Source of the DNA: an uncultured Roseicyclus sp.
Lineage (GTDB): Bacteria > Pseudomonadota > Alphaproteobacteria > Rhodobacterales > Rhodobacteraceae
DNA: 64,000 nt
Direction of reading: 5' to 3'
NCBI GenBank assembly: GCA_937139335.1
Contig: CAKZPN010000027.1
Coordinates: 124,001-188,000, forward strand
Every line of letters starts with the position of its first letter. Position 1 is the stretch's first letter. This document shows positions 8,815 to 17,094 of the stretch, one piece after another. The position numbers and the translations under genes were made by a program. Below the pieces are notes generated by a model. That model did not search any database, was not told the DNA's origin, and was given only the letters and a program-made list of their open reading frames with translations.

Positions 8815-10194
8815 TCAAAGACCCCCGGCCAGCGCGTCGGCCACGACCGCCTTCAGCTGCAACCCGCCCGTGGGCGCGAAGTCGAGGTCGCTGGTGCCGA
8901 GATAGGCCTGCTGGTTGGTGGCCGTCCAACCGTTCGTCGCCAGCCGGTAGGTCCGCGACGGGTCGATGTCGATCTCGGCGGCATGGATGAAATCGCCGGT
9001 CCGCTGGTCGAGGCTGGCGGCCTGGTGCTGGTTGGCGCGGCCGAGGATCGTCGCCAGCACGTCGCCGGGCACCTCCGCCACCACCAGATCGCCGTCAAAG
9101 CGGATAAAGGCGTCGAAATCGTAGCGCCGAAGCGGGCCGGCATCGAGCGGCGCGCCAAAGGTGGTGTGGCCCAGTACGGCGAGGTCGGCATCGGTCGCGG
9201 CGCGCACGGCCTCGGCGGCAAGGAGGATCGAGGCGGGCAGGTCCAGCGCGGTCGCGCGCTCGGTCAGGATGCCGCGATCTTCGTCGGTCAGGTGCTCCGC
9301 CTCCACGCCCGCGATCGTCTCGGCCAGCATTTCATCGCCGCCTTCGGTGCCGATGACGCGCATCTCGGGTGTCACCGTGACGCCTCCGCCGGTGCGGTTC
9401 AGGTTCAGGACCGCCAGTTCGCGCGCCCAGGCGCCGCCGTGCAGGTAGGTCTTGCCCGGCTCGCTGTGGATGAAGTCGAGGTGGTCATGCGCGCCGATCA
9501 CCAGCGCCTGATCCAGCGTCGGTAAAATCGCGCGGTCGGGCATGACGCCCGCGTGGCTCACCAGCACCGGCAAGTCGGCGCCGCCTGTGACATCGCCAAA
9601 GGCCTCGGCGGTGAAGGCGACGGGGTCGAGCAGCGTGAGCGTGTCGCGCGCGGGCTGGCGGTAGACGAAGGGGTTGTCGGTCCCGACACCCAGCAGGGCG
9701 AGGTCGATGCCGCCCAGACCCAGCCGGGTGGAGACCGGCGCAAAGAAGCGCCCGGTGCGGCGGTCGATCAGGTTGCCGATCACCTGCGCGCCGGCGGCGG
9801 TCGCCTCGGCCACGAACTGGCCCATGTCGTCAAGGATCGCGGTCTCGTGGTTGCCGAGGTTCACGACAACCGGAAGCTCGCGGGCGAGCATCCTGAGTGC
9901 AGCGAAATCGGCGATGCCGCGCGAGCGGGTGGCGGCGACATTGCCGCGCTCGAAGAGATCGCCGTTCACGATGAGCGCCACGGGCGCCTCGGCCCCGGCC
10001 ACGATGGCGCGCACCTCGGCCACCAGTTGCGGCAGGCGGGCGTAGGGCGAATGCAGGTCGGCGATGCTGAGCAGGATCGCGTCTGGCCGCGCCTGCGCCA
10101 GCGCGCGGCGGGGCGCGAGGGCGGCGACGGCGGGCGCGGCCAGAAGGCCCTTGAGGACGAAGCGGCGGTCGAGGGCGACGGTCAGGCGGGTCAT
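8815..10194 (-). CDS. Tat-exported 5'-nucleotidase-like metallophosphoesterase
   Basis: A 459-residue calcineurin-like phosphoesterase with a 5'-nucleotidase C-terminal domain. The N-terminus carries a twin-arginine-like signal (DRRFVLKGLLAAP) ending near ALAQA. Metal-binding motifs appear in order: DLHSPY, NGDLFERG, GNHE, SHAG and GAHDH. The C-terminal half contains the 'YRLATNGWTATNQQAYLG' type segment found in 5'-nucleotidases. The ATG at 10194 places the Tat signal at the N-terminus and has an upstream GGAG. The ORF-track start at 10218 adds eight residues. It lies 75 bp downstream of the adenosine kinase gene, so periplasmic dephosphorylation of nucleotides could feed nucleoside salvage. 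The exact substrate is inferred only. Confidence 0.85.
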   Translation of the reverse strand: MTRLTVALDRRFVLKGLLAAPAVAALAPRRALAQARPDAILLSIADLHSPYARLPQLVAEVRAIVAGAEAPVALIVNGDLFERGNVAATRSRGIADFAALRMLARELPVVVNLGNHETAILDDMGQFVAEATAAGAQVIGNLIDRRTGRFFAPVSTRLGLGGIDLALLGVGTDNPFVYRQPARDTLTLLDPVAFTAEAFGDVTGGADLPVLVSHAGVMPDRAILPTLDQALVIGAHDHLDFIHSEPGKTYLHGGAWARELAVLNLNRTGGGVTVTPEMRVIGTEGGDEMLAETIAGVEAEHLTDEDRGILTERATALDLPASILLAAEAVRAATDADLAVLGHTTFGAPLDAGPLRRYDFDAFIRFDGDLVVAEVPGDVLATILGRANQHQAASLDQRTGDFIHAAEIDIDPSRTYRLATNGWTATNQQAYLGTSDLDFAPTGGLQLKAVVADALAGGL

Positions 10195-10269
10195 CGGCGG
10201 GGCACTCCGGTTGGGCATTCGACGCCGATGCCGGTAGCAGCGCCGCGTGACAGCCGCGTGACCGGGTCT

Positions 10270-11262
10270 TCAGGCGAGCCCGGCCTCGGCGAAGACCTCG
10301 GACAAGGGCCGCTTGGGCCGCGGGCCGACATGGCGGATCACCTCGGCGGCGGCGGTGACACCCATGCGGCCCGAGGTTTCCAGGTCGCGGCCCGTGGCCA
10401 TGCCGTAGAGGAAACCCGCCGCGAACTGGTCGCCCGCGCCGGTGGCGTCGACCGGCGTGATCCGCGTCACCGGAACCTCGACCCGCTCGGCGCCGCGCAG
10501 GATCTTCACCGGCTCGCCGGAATGGGTGCAGACGACAATGTCGCAGATCGTTGCGGCCTGCGACAGCGCGGCATCGAGTTCGTCGGTCTGGTAGAGCGCC
10601 AGCCATTCCTCGTGGTTGCCGATGACGAAATCGAGCTGCCCCTCGATCAGCCGCAGGAAATCGGCGCGATGGCGGTCGACGCAGAACGGGTCGGAAAGCG
10701 TGATGCCGACCTTGCCCCCGCCCGCGCGGCAATGCTCGGCGGCGGCGGTGAAGGCGGTCTTGCCCTCGGGCTTGTCGTAGAGATAGCCCTCGAGAAACAG
10801 CCAGCGCGCGGCGCCTGCGACCTTGGCGTCGACGTCGTCGGCATCGAAATCCGCGCCCGCCCCAAGGTAAGTGTTCATCGACCGCTCGCCATCGGGCGAA
10901 ACGAAGATCATCGAGCGCGAGGTCGGCGCCTGCGCGTCGGCGGCGGGCGGGTTCGGAAAGGCGATGCCCTGCTCGGTCATGCCCGCGGCGTAGAACCGCC
11001 CCAGCGCGTCATCGCGCACCTTGCCCAGAAACGCGGTGGTCAGGCCCAGCGTCCCCGCCCCGGCGATGGTGTTGGCGACCGAGCCGCCGGGCGTCTGCAC
11101 CCGCTCTTTCATCGCGGCATAGAGCAGCTCGGCCCGCTCGCGGTCGATGAGCTGCATGATGCCCTTCTCGATCCCCATGTTGTCGAGGAAACTGTCGTCG
11201 CCGTGCGAGATCACGTCGACGATGGCATTGCCGATACCCACAAGGTCGTAGGTCTGGGTCAT
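10270..11262 (-). CDS. Adenosine kinase (PfkB family)
   Basis: A 330-residue PfkB-family sugar/nucleoside kinase. 'GGSVANTIAG' near residue 60 is the N-terminal family signature, and 'DATGAGDQFAAGFLYG' near residue 275 is the C-terminal signature with the catalytic aspartate. The N-terminus YDLVGIGNAIVDV matches the bacterial adenosine kinase branch. It phosphorylates adenosine to AMP in the cytoplasm. The ATG at 11262 overlaps the stop of nth as ATGA, which fixes the start and shows translational coupling. A 17-residue longer start in the ORF track is rejected. The downstream 5'-nucleotidase-like gene supports a purine-salvage role. Confidence 0.88.
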   Translation of the reverse strand: MTQTYDLVGIGNAIVDVISHGDDSFLDNMGIEKGIMQLIDRERAELLYAAMKERVQTPGGSVANTIAGAGTLGLTTAFLGKVRDDALGRFYAAGMTEQGIAFPNPPAADAQAPTSRSMIFVSPDGERSMNTYLGAGADFDADDVDAKVAGAARWLFLEGYLYDKPEGKTAFTAAAEHCRAGGGKVGITLSDPFCVDRHRADFLRLIEGQLDFVIGNHEEWLALYQTDELDAALSQAATICDIVVCTHSGEPVKILRGAERVEVPVTRITPVDATGAGDQFAAGFLYGMATGRDLETSGRMGVTAAAEVIRHVGPRPKRPLSEVFAEAGLA

Positions 11263-11903
11263 AGGGTCTTGTCCTCGTATTGGCACAGGTCGCGGATCAG
11301 GCACGCCCCGCATTTCGGTTTGCGCGCGACGCAGATGTAGCGGCCGTGCAGGATCATCCAGTGATGGGCGTGAAGCTGGTATTCAGCGGGCACGTTGTCC
11401 TCGATGGCGCGCTCCACGGCCTCGACATCGCGGCCGGGCGCGATGCCGGCGCGGTTGCCGAGGCGGAAGATATGCGTGTCGACCGCCTGCGCCGGAAACT
11501 GCCACCACATGTTCAGCACCACGTTGGCGGTCTTGCGCCCCACGCCCGGCAGCGATTGCAGTGCGGCGCGGGACGACGGCACCTCGCCGCCATATTCCTC
11601 GACGAGGATGCGGCTGAGCTTGATGACGTTCTTCGCCTTGTTGCGGAACAGGCCGATGGTCTTGATGTGCTCGGTCACGCCCTCTTCACCGAGCGCCAGC
11701 ATCTTCTCGGGCGTGTCCGCGATCTCGAAAAGCCGCCTCGTGGCCTTGTTCACGCCCGCGTCGGTCGCCTGCGCGCTCAGCGCCACGGCCACGACCAGCG
11801 TAAAGGCGTTGGTGTGATGCAACTCGCCCTTCGGCGCCGGTTCGGCGGCCTGAAAGCGCGCGAAGATCTCGCGCATCGTCGTGTAGGGCAACTGCTTGGC
11901 CAT
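11259..11903 (-). CDS. nth: Endonuclease III
   Basis: A 214-residue base-excision repair DNA glycosylase/AP lyase for oxidised pyrimidines. The helix-hairpin-helix LPGVGRKTA carries the catalytic lysine, and VDTHIFR carries the catalytic aspartate. The [4Fe-4S] ligands follow the standard C-x6-C-x2-C-x5-C spacing in 'CVARKPKCGACLIRDLC'. Length and motif order are normal. The ATG at 11903 opens a minus-strand run whose next gene, adenosine kinase, overlaps by four bases. It diverges from the Ada-like alkyltransferase gene over 94 bp, so two DNA repair genes share a control region. Confidence 0.97.
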   Translation of the reverse strand: MAKQLPYTTMREIFARFQAAEPAPKGELHHTNAFTLVVAVALSAQATDAGVNKATRRLFEIADTPEKMLALGEEGVTEHIKTIGLFRNKAKNVIKLSRILVEEYGGEVPSSRAALQSLPGVGRKTANVVLNMWWQFPAQAVDTHIFRLGNRAGIAPGRDVEAVERAIEDNVPAEYQLHAHHWMILHGRYICVARKPKCGACLIRDLCQYEDKTL

Positions 11904-11997
11904 GGGGTCTTTTGGCCGCTGGCGGGGATCACGTCCAGCGCGTTTTGGCGCAAGTTTCGGGTCGCGGGGGCTGGTGCGCGCAAGCTATTGTCGCGCC

Positions 11998-12834
11998 ATG
12001 ACAGACGAACGCACATACCACTTCAACGTGATCCGCCGCGCCATCGACGCGATCGACGCCGCCGAGACGCCGCTGGGCCTCGAGGAACTGGCGGCCAACA
12101 TGCAGATGAGCCCTGCGCATTTCCAGCGCGTGTTCTCGCGCTGGGTCGGCGTCAGCCCGAAGCGCTACCAGCAATATCTTACCCTGGACCACGCCCGCGC
12201 GATGCTGCGCGAGCGGTTCACCACGCTGGAAACGGCGCAGGCTGTGGGCCTGTCGGGCGGCGGGCGGTTGCACGACCTGTTCCTGACCTGGGAGGCGATG
12301 GCGCCGGGCGACTATGCCCGCGCGGGGGCCGGCCTGACGATCCGTTGGGGCTGGTTCGACAGCCCCTTCGGCCCCGCGCTGGTGATGGGAACCGACCGCG
12401 GCCTCTGCGGCCTGGGCTTTGCCGCCGAAACCGGGCCCGAGGCGACGCTGGCCGACCTCAAAAGCCGCTGGCCCGAGGCGCATTATGTCGAGGATGCGGA
12501 GACGCTGGCCCCGATGGTCGCCGCGGCCTTCGGCGAGACGCCAGACGGCGCCGCGCGCCTGCACCTGATCGGCGCGCCGTTCCAGATCAAAGTCTGGGAA
12601 GCGCTGCTTGCCGTCCCCACCGGCCATGTCACCACCTATTCCGAGATCGCCAGCGCCATCGGCAACCCGCGGGCGGTCCGGGCGGTCGGCACGGCGGTGG
12701 GGCGCAACCCGATCTCCTGGCTGATCCCGTGTCACCGGGCGCTGCGCAAATCGGGCGGCCTTGGCGGCTACCACTGGGGCCTGCCGGTGAAACGCGCGAT
12801 GCTGGCCCGCGAGGCGGCGCAAGCGGAGGCGTGA
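11998..12834 (+). CDS. Ada-like methylated-DNA--protein-cysteine methyltransferase with AraC HTH
   Basis: A 278-residue fusion. An AraC-type helix-turn-helix (about residues 10-95, 'LGLEELAANMQMSPAHFQRV') is followed by an O6-alkylguanine-DNA alkyltransferase domain whose acceptor cysteine lies in LIPCHRAL. It repairs O6-methylguanine by irreversible transfer to that cysteine. Full E. coli Ada has an N-terminal zinc domain for methylphosphotriesters, which is absent here, so methylation-switched activation of the classical kind is unlikely. The ATG at 11998 (MTDERTYHFNV) is chosen over the longer ORF. It is divergent from nth. Confidence 0.92.
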   Translation: MTDERTYHFNVIRRAIDAIDAAETPLGLEELAANMQMSPAHFQRVFSRWVGVSPKRYQQYLTLDHARAMLRERFTTLETAQAVGLSGGGRLHDLFLTWEAMAPGDYARAGAGLTIRWGWFDSPFGPALVMGTDRGLCGLGFAAETGPEATLADLKSRWPEAHYVEDAETLAPMVAAAFGETPDGAARLHLIGAPFQIKVWEALLAVPTGHVTTYSEIASAIGNPRAVRAVGTAVGRNPISWLIPCHRALRKSGGLGGYHWGLPVKRAMLAREAAQAEA

Positions 12835-12955
12835 TGGGCAAAATTCCGCCTTTTGCCCAAATCCCCCCTGCAGTCCGGCCCCGCAGATGCTATATGGAAC
12901 CCGAACAATTCGCCTGGGGTTAACCGGGCATAGAGCAGTCTGGAAGGGCATCACC

Positions 12956-13600
12956 ATGATCATGCGTACGAAATTCACCATTCTCGCCACCGTCTCGGCC
13001 CTGGCCCTGTCGGGCTGCGTCACCGGCCAACCCATGGGCGAGCGCCAGCGCAGCGGCGCCATCATGGGCGGTCTGTTGGGCGGCGTCGCGGGCGCGCTCG
13101 GCAATGACAGCGATCCGGGTATGGGCGCGGTCGTGGGCGCCGGTGCCGGCGCGCTGGCCGGCGGCGCCATCGGCGCGGCGCTGGACCGCCAGGCGCGCGA
13201 CCTGCGCGGCAACCTCTCGAACGACGACATCCGGATCCAGAACACCGGCAGCGAACTGGTCGTGACGATGCCCGAGGGCATCTTGTTCGACATCGACAGC
13301 GCCGCGATCCGCGCGAGCCTGCAGGCCGACCTGCGCGCGCTGGCGCGCAACCTGCAGCAATACCCCAACACCACCGTCGACGTGATCGGGCACACCGACA
13401 ACACCGGGTCCGCCGCCTACAACCAGGACCTGTCGTCGCGTCGCGCGTCGGCAGTTGCGGGCGTTCTGCTCGAGGCGGGCGTGTCGCCGGGCCGCGTGCG
13501 CAGCTTCGGCCGCGGCGAGGACGAACCGATCGCCAGCAACCTGACGCCCGATGGCCGCGCACAGAACCGCCGGGTCGAGGTCATCATCCGCCCGCGCTGA
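12956..13600 (+). CDS. OmpA-family outer-membrane lipoprotein
   Basis: A 214-residue lipoprotein. The lipobox LALSGC sits at about residue 20. A glycine-zipper segment follows (about 36-85, alternating GG and AG), and then an OmpA C-terminal peptidoglycan-binding domain (about 110-214). In the last domain 'VIGHTDNTGSAAYNQDLSSRR' and DGRAQNRRVEV hold the diaminopimelate-binding aspartate and arginine. It resembles the YiaD/Pal-like class and probably links the outer membrane to peptidoglycan. The ATG at 12956 follows a GGAAGGG site. A strong terminator lies 25 bp downstream, so it is probably monocistronic. Confidence 0.92.
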   Translation: MIMRTKFTILATVSALALSGCVTGQPMGERQRSGAIMGGLLGGVAGALGNDSDPGMGAVVGAGAGALAGGAIGAALDRQARDLRGNLSNDDIRIQNTGSELVVTMPEGILFDIDSAAIRASLQADLRALARNLQQYPNTTVDVIGHTDNTGSAAYNQDLSSRRASAVAGVLLEAGVSPGRVRSFGRGEDEPIASNLTPDGRAQNRRVEVIIRPR

Positions 13601-13624
13601 GCGCCGCAACAGACCATTTCCGCG

Positions 13625-13655
13625 AAGGCCGGGACGCTGTTCCCGGCCTTTTGCT
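13625..13655 (+). terminator. Rho-independent terminator after OmpA lipoprotein gene
   Basis: A perfect 10-bp inverted repeat (AAGGCCGGGA / TCCCGGCCTT) with a six-base loop is followed by TTGCTTTTG. It separates the OmpA-type lipoprotein gene from the GntR regulator gene. Confidence 0.9.
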
Positions 13656-13735
13656 TTTGTCTGAAGACAGGCGTGCTGTCTGGACAGTTCGCGCGCGGTG
13701 GTCATACTCCTTTACCAATTCGGGAGGGGGACCCA

Positions 13736-14506
13736 ATGCCATTTCAGCGCGTCGCGGCGGAAAAGCTGTCGCAATCGGTGGTGCGGCAGATCGAGCAACT
13801 GATCCTGCGCGGCATCCTGCGGCCCGGTGAACGCCTGCCCTCGGAACGCGAGTTGAGCGAGCGCTTCGGGGTCTCGCGCCCCAGCCTGCGCGAGGCGGTG
13901 GCGGAGCTGCAGGAGCGCGGGCTGCTCGCCACCCGCGCGGGCGCGGGCATCTATGTCGCCGACGTGCTTGGCTCGGCGTTTTCGCCGGCGTTGATCCGGC
14001 TGATCGCAAGCCACGAGGAAGCCGTCTACGACTACGTCGCGTTCCGCCGAGACCTGGAGGCCATCGCCGCCGAACGCGCGGCGCTGCACGGGTCCGACAC
14101 CGACCTGAAGGTGATCGACACGATCTTTCACAAGATGGAAGCCGCCCACAAGAAGCGCAACCCGGCCGACGAGGCGGAGCTGGACGCGGAGTTCCACCTC
14201 GCCATTCTCGAGGCGTCGCACAACGTCATCCTGCTGCACATGATGCGCTCGATCTTCGACCTGCTGAAGCAGGGCATCTTCTTCAACCGCCAGATGATGT
14301 TCAAGAGCCGCACCACCCGCGACCTGCTGCTGGACCATCACCGCGCGATCAACGAGGCGTTGCAGGCCCGCGACGCCCCGGCCGCGCGGGCCGCCGTCGC
14401 CGACCACCTGAGCTACGTCGAAGGCCGGCTGGGCGACCTGAAGCGCGCCGAGAAGAACGAGGAGGTCGCGCGCCTGCGCTACGCCCATGAGCAGGAGCGC
14501 AACTGA
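13736..14506 (+). CDS. GntR-family regulator (FadR/PdhR-type)
   Basis: A 256-residue regulator. The N-terminal winged helix-turn-helix (about 8-75) has the GntR signature 'LPSERELSERFGVSRPSLRE'. The C-terminal all-helical FCD ligand-binding domain (about 90-245) carries the expected metal/ligand histidines in FHLAIL and DHHRAI. The ATG at 13736 is preceded by GGGAGGGGG. A TGGTCATACTC sequence at 13699-13709 resembles the FadR-subgroup operator tNGTNNNACNA, which would fit autoregulation. It converges with the enolase-superfamily gene six bases away. Members often control acid-sugar or organic-acid use, so the adjacent dehydratase-like enzyme and alcohol dehydrogenase are plausible targets. 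Confidence 0.9.
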   Translation: MPFQRVAAEKLSQSVVRQIEQLILRGILRPGERLPSERELSERFGVSRPSLREAVAELQERGLLATRAGAGIYVADVLGSAFSPALIRLIASHEEAVYDYVAFRRDLEAIAAERAALHGSDTDLKVIDTIFHKMEAAHKKRNPADEAELDAEFHLAILEASHNVILLHMMRSIFDLLKQGIFFNRQMMFKSRTTRDLLLDHHRAINEALQARDAPAARAAVADHLSYVEGRLGDLKRAEKNEEVARLRYAHEQERN

Positions 14507-14512
14507 AACCTC

Positions 14513-15730
14513 TCAGTCGGCGGCACCGCCAGCGAAGGCATTGCCGTTCTGCCAGTCGCAGGGCGCCTCCTGCATCTCGAGATGCAGGCGGTTTCCGGTG
14601 TAGGCATGGTCGCGCGCCATTACGTCGTTCAACTCGATCCCGAGGCCCGGCGCGGTCGGCGCCTCGACGAAGCCGCCCTCGACCGTCGGGCGGCCGGTGA
14701 CGAGCGCCTTGTGGAAATCGGTTTCGATCGCCTCGACCATCAAGAGATTCGGGCAGGACACGCCAAGATGCACGTTTGCCGCCCATTCCACCGGTCCGGT
14801 GTAGAGATGCGGCGCGATCTGGGCGCTGTGGCTTTCGGCCAGCACCGCGATCTTCTTGCCCTCCCAGATGCCGCCGGCGCGCCCCAGCGCGGGCTGCACG
14901 ATGCGCACGCCGGCACGGAGTGCTGCGGCGAATTCCATCTTGCCGGTCAGCCGCTCGCCGGTCGCGACCGGGATCGAGGTGGCGCGGGCGACCTCGGCCA
15001 TCCCGTCCATGTCGTCGGGCGGGATCGGCTCCTCGAACCAGAGCGGGCCGGAGGGCTCGATCGCCTTGGCGAGCCGGATCGCGTGGCCGACGGTGAACTG
15101 GCCGTGGGTGCCGAAGAGGAGATCGGCGCGGTCGCCCACAGCCTCCCGGATCGCGCGGCAGAAGGCGGCCGAGCGCGAGATGTCGGACATCGCGGGCGCG
15201 TGCCCGCCGCGCAACGTGTAGGGGCCGGCGGGGTCGAATTTCACCGCCGTCCAGCCCTCGGCCACGTAAGCCGCCGCAGCCTCGGCCTGCGCCGCGGCCT
15301 CGACCCAGAACTCGTCGCCCTGGTGCGCCATCGGGTAGAGGTAGGTGTAGGCACGGATGCGGTCGTTCATCCGCCCGCCGAGCAGCGCCCAGACCGGACG
15401 CTCGCGCGCCTTGCCGAGGATGTCCCAGCAGGCCATCTCCAGCCCCGCGAAGGCGCCGAAGGCGGTGGGATCGGCCCGGCCGGTGAAGCCCGAGGACCAG
15501 ACCCGGCGCGACATCAGCTCGATGTTCTCGGGGTTCTCGCCTTCCATGTGACGCTCGAACACGTCGGTGATGACGGCGCGCATGGCGTTGTGGCCCACCG
15601 CGGCGGCATAGACTTCACCGAGGCCGGTGATGCCGCAGGCGGTGGTGACGCGCACGATCTGCCAGTAGCGCCCGCCCCAGCCGGGCGGCGGCGGGGCGAT
15701 GGCGAAGATCTCGAGGTCCTGAAGTTTCAT
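14513..15730 (-). CDS. Mandelate racemase/muconate lactonizing enzyme family protein
   Basis: A 405-residue enolase-superfamily enzyme, nearest in layout to galactonate-dehydratase-like acid-sugar dehydratases. The capping domain fills about residues 1-125 and the barrel the rest. Metal-ligand positions two and three are visible (LWFEEPIPPDD and VATGERLTG). A catalytic-type histidine occurs in IAPHLYTGP. At the first metal position the expected DxHG reads GTHGQ, so the usual aspartate is not there. The product is therefore a family member with a divergent active site, probably acting on an acid sugar or related carboxylate. It shares the strand with the alcohol dehydrogenase 87 bp upstream. 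Confidence 0.82.
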   Translation of the reverse strand: MKLQDLEIFAIAPPPPGWGGRYWQIVRVTTACGITGLGEVYAAAVGHNAMRAVITDVFERHMEGENPENIELMSRRVWSSGFTGRADPTAFGAFAGLEMACWDILGKARERPVWALLGGRMNDRIRAYTYLYPMAHQGDEFWVEAAAQAEAAAAYVAEGWTAVKFDPAGPYTLRGGHAPAMSDISRSAAFCRAIREAVGDRADLLFGTHGQFTVGHAIRLAKAIEPSGPLWFEEPIPPDDMDGMAEVARATSIPVATGERLTGKMEFAAALRAGVRIVQPALGRAGGIWEGKKIAVLAESHSAQIAPHLYTGPVEWAANVHLGVSCPNLLMVEAIETDFHKALVTGRPTVEGGFVEAPTAPGLGIELNDVMARDHAYTGNRLHLEMQEAPCDWQNGNAFAGGAAD

Positions 15731-15760
15731 GGTCTGGTGCCTCTGTCTGGTGTGGGACGG

Positions 15761-15781
15761 GGGCCTGCCCCCCGCAGGCCC
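15761..15781. other. GC hairpin between alcohol dehydrogenase and MR/MLE genes
   Basis: The perfect inverted repeat GGGCCTGC / GCAGGCCC has a five-base loop of C residues (G on the minus strand). It has no T-run on either strand, so it is not a classical terminator. It could stabilise or process the minus-strand mRNA between the two genes. Confidence 0.5.
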
Positions 15782-15817
15782 CGAGGTATCTCTGAAGCAA
15801 AGAGGGGGCGGGCGGCG

Positions 15818-16918
15818 TTAACCTTGCGTTTCGGTGAAGACGAGCACGTTGCGGCGCGCCTGGCCGGCATTGGTGTTGGCGATGGCCTCGTTGATCTGGT
15901 CGAACGCCCATTGCCGCGAGACCAGTTCGTCGAGCTTCAGGCGGCCCTGGCCGTAGAGGTCGACCATCCAGGGGATGTCGCGTGACAGGACCACGTCGCC
16001 CATCTTTGTGCCGCGCAGCCCCTGCCCCAGTGCCGCGATGATCACCGGCTCGTAGGCCGAGAGCGCGCCGGAATGCGGCATGCCGACGGCATAGGCGGTG
16101 CCGCCGGGCGCGATCAGGCGCAGCGCCACGTCATAGGCGGGAATTGCACCCACGGTGACGAAGACATGGTCGGCGAGGGTGCCGCCGGTGATCTCCATCA
16201 GCCGCGCCCAGGGTTTGTCGTCGGTGGCGAGGATCGTGTCGGTGGCGCCGAAGCCGCGCGCATCCTCGAGCTTCGAGGGCTCGAGGTCCATCGCGACGAT
16301 GCGGGCCGCCCCCGCGATCCGCGCGCCCTGCACGGTGTTGAGGCCGACGCCGCCGGCGCCGATCACCACGACGGAGTCGCCGGGGCGGACGCGGGCGGTG
16401 TTCACCACCGCGCCGACGCCGGTGGGCACGCCGCAGGCCAGCAGGCAGGCTGATTGCGGCACGATCGCCTCGCCCAGCAGCGCGATCTGCGACTGGTCGA
16501 CCACGACCTTCTCGGCGAAGGCGCCGCATTCCATCGCGGCGTGGACCGGCACGCCGCTGGCGTCGGTGAGTTTCGGCGCGCGCTCTTCCTTGCCGGTGCA
16601 ATAGACGGGCTTGCCGCTGGCACACGCCGCACAGGTGCCGCAGGAGCGGATCAGCGTGACCAGCACCCGGTCGCCCACCGCCACCTTGGCGACGCCGGGG
16701 CCAAGCGCCGTGACGCGCCCCGCCGCCTCGTGGCCGTAGACCGCTGGCAGCGTGCCGCCCCAGGCGCCTTCGAGGTAGGAGATGTCGGAATGGCAGATCG
16801 CGACGGCTTCCAGCGTGACTTCGATCTCGCTCGGGCCGGGGTCGCGGAGCGTCAGCGTCTCAACTGCGAGCGGCGCGCCAAAGCTGCGGCACACAGCGGC
16901 GCGGATGGTGGATGGCAT
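15818..16918 (-). CDS. Zinc-dependent alcohol dehydrogenase (MDR family)
   Basis: A 366-residue medium-chain dehydrogenase/reductase. The catalytic zinc ligand cysteine lies in ICHSDISYLEG, with the histidine-glutamate pair in YGHEAAG. The structural zinc lobe has four cysteines in CGTCAACASGKPVYC. The NAD-binding GAGGVGLN motif lies near residue 195, followed by an aspartate (AMDLEPSK), which suits NAD(H) over NADP(H). It oxidises an alcohol of unknown identity. The ATG at 16918 (MPSTIRAAV) is preferred to the longer track ORF. It is upstream of the MR/MLE gene on the same strand and divergent from pcaD. Confidence 0.9.
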   Translation of the reverse strand: MPSTIRAAVCRSFGAPLAVETLTLRDPGPSEIEVTLEAVAICHSDISYLEGAWGGTLPAVYGHEAAGRVTALGPGVAKVAVGDRVLVTLIRSCGTCAACASGKPVYCTGKEERAPKLTDASGVPVHAAMECGAFAEKVVVDQSQIALLGEAIVPQSACLLACGVPTGVGAVVNTARVRPGDSVVVIGAGGVGLNTVQGARIAGAARIVAMDLEPSKLEDARGFGATDTILATDDKPWARLMEITGGTLADHVFVTVGAIPAYDVALRLIAPGGTAYAVGMPHSGALSAYEPVIIAALGQGLRGTKMGDVVLSRDIPWMVDLYGQGRLKLDELVSRQWAFDQINEAIANTNAGQARRNVLVFTETQG

Positions 16919-17094
16919 GGGTCCCTCGTCGGTGTCTCGTGTGTCTGTCGATTTTCGGGCACTCTTGCACAGCACGCGCTGGCAGCAAGGCCAATCCGCG
17001 GCCCGGCGCGGCCTGTTCGCGACCTTCGCCGGCGCAGGCCTTGCAGTACGGGCGACGCTGGCCCAAAACCGGGGGAAACGGGAGGTTTGGTGCG

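Noticed and set aside
9553-11340. 595-residue plus-strand ORF
   Set aside because: Antisense to the phosphoesterase and adenosine kinase genes; no domain seen.
13699-13709. GntR operator proven by the TGGTCATACTC match
   Set aside because: The consensus is short and degenerate; it is mentioned as a hint in the regulator entry but not claimed as a feature.
16912-17094. N-terminal extension of pcaD in the ORF track
   Set aside because: The ATG at 17095 has a strong ribosome site and gives the normal family length; the extension has no homology-like features and lies in the divergent promoter region.
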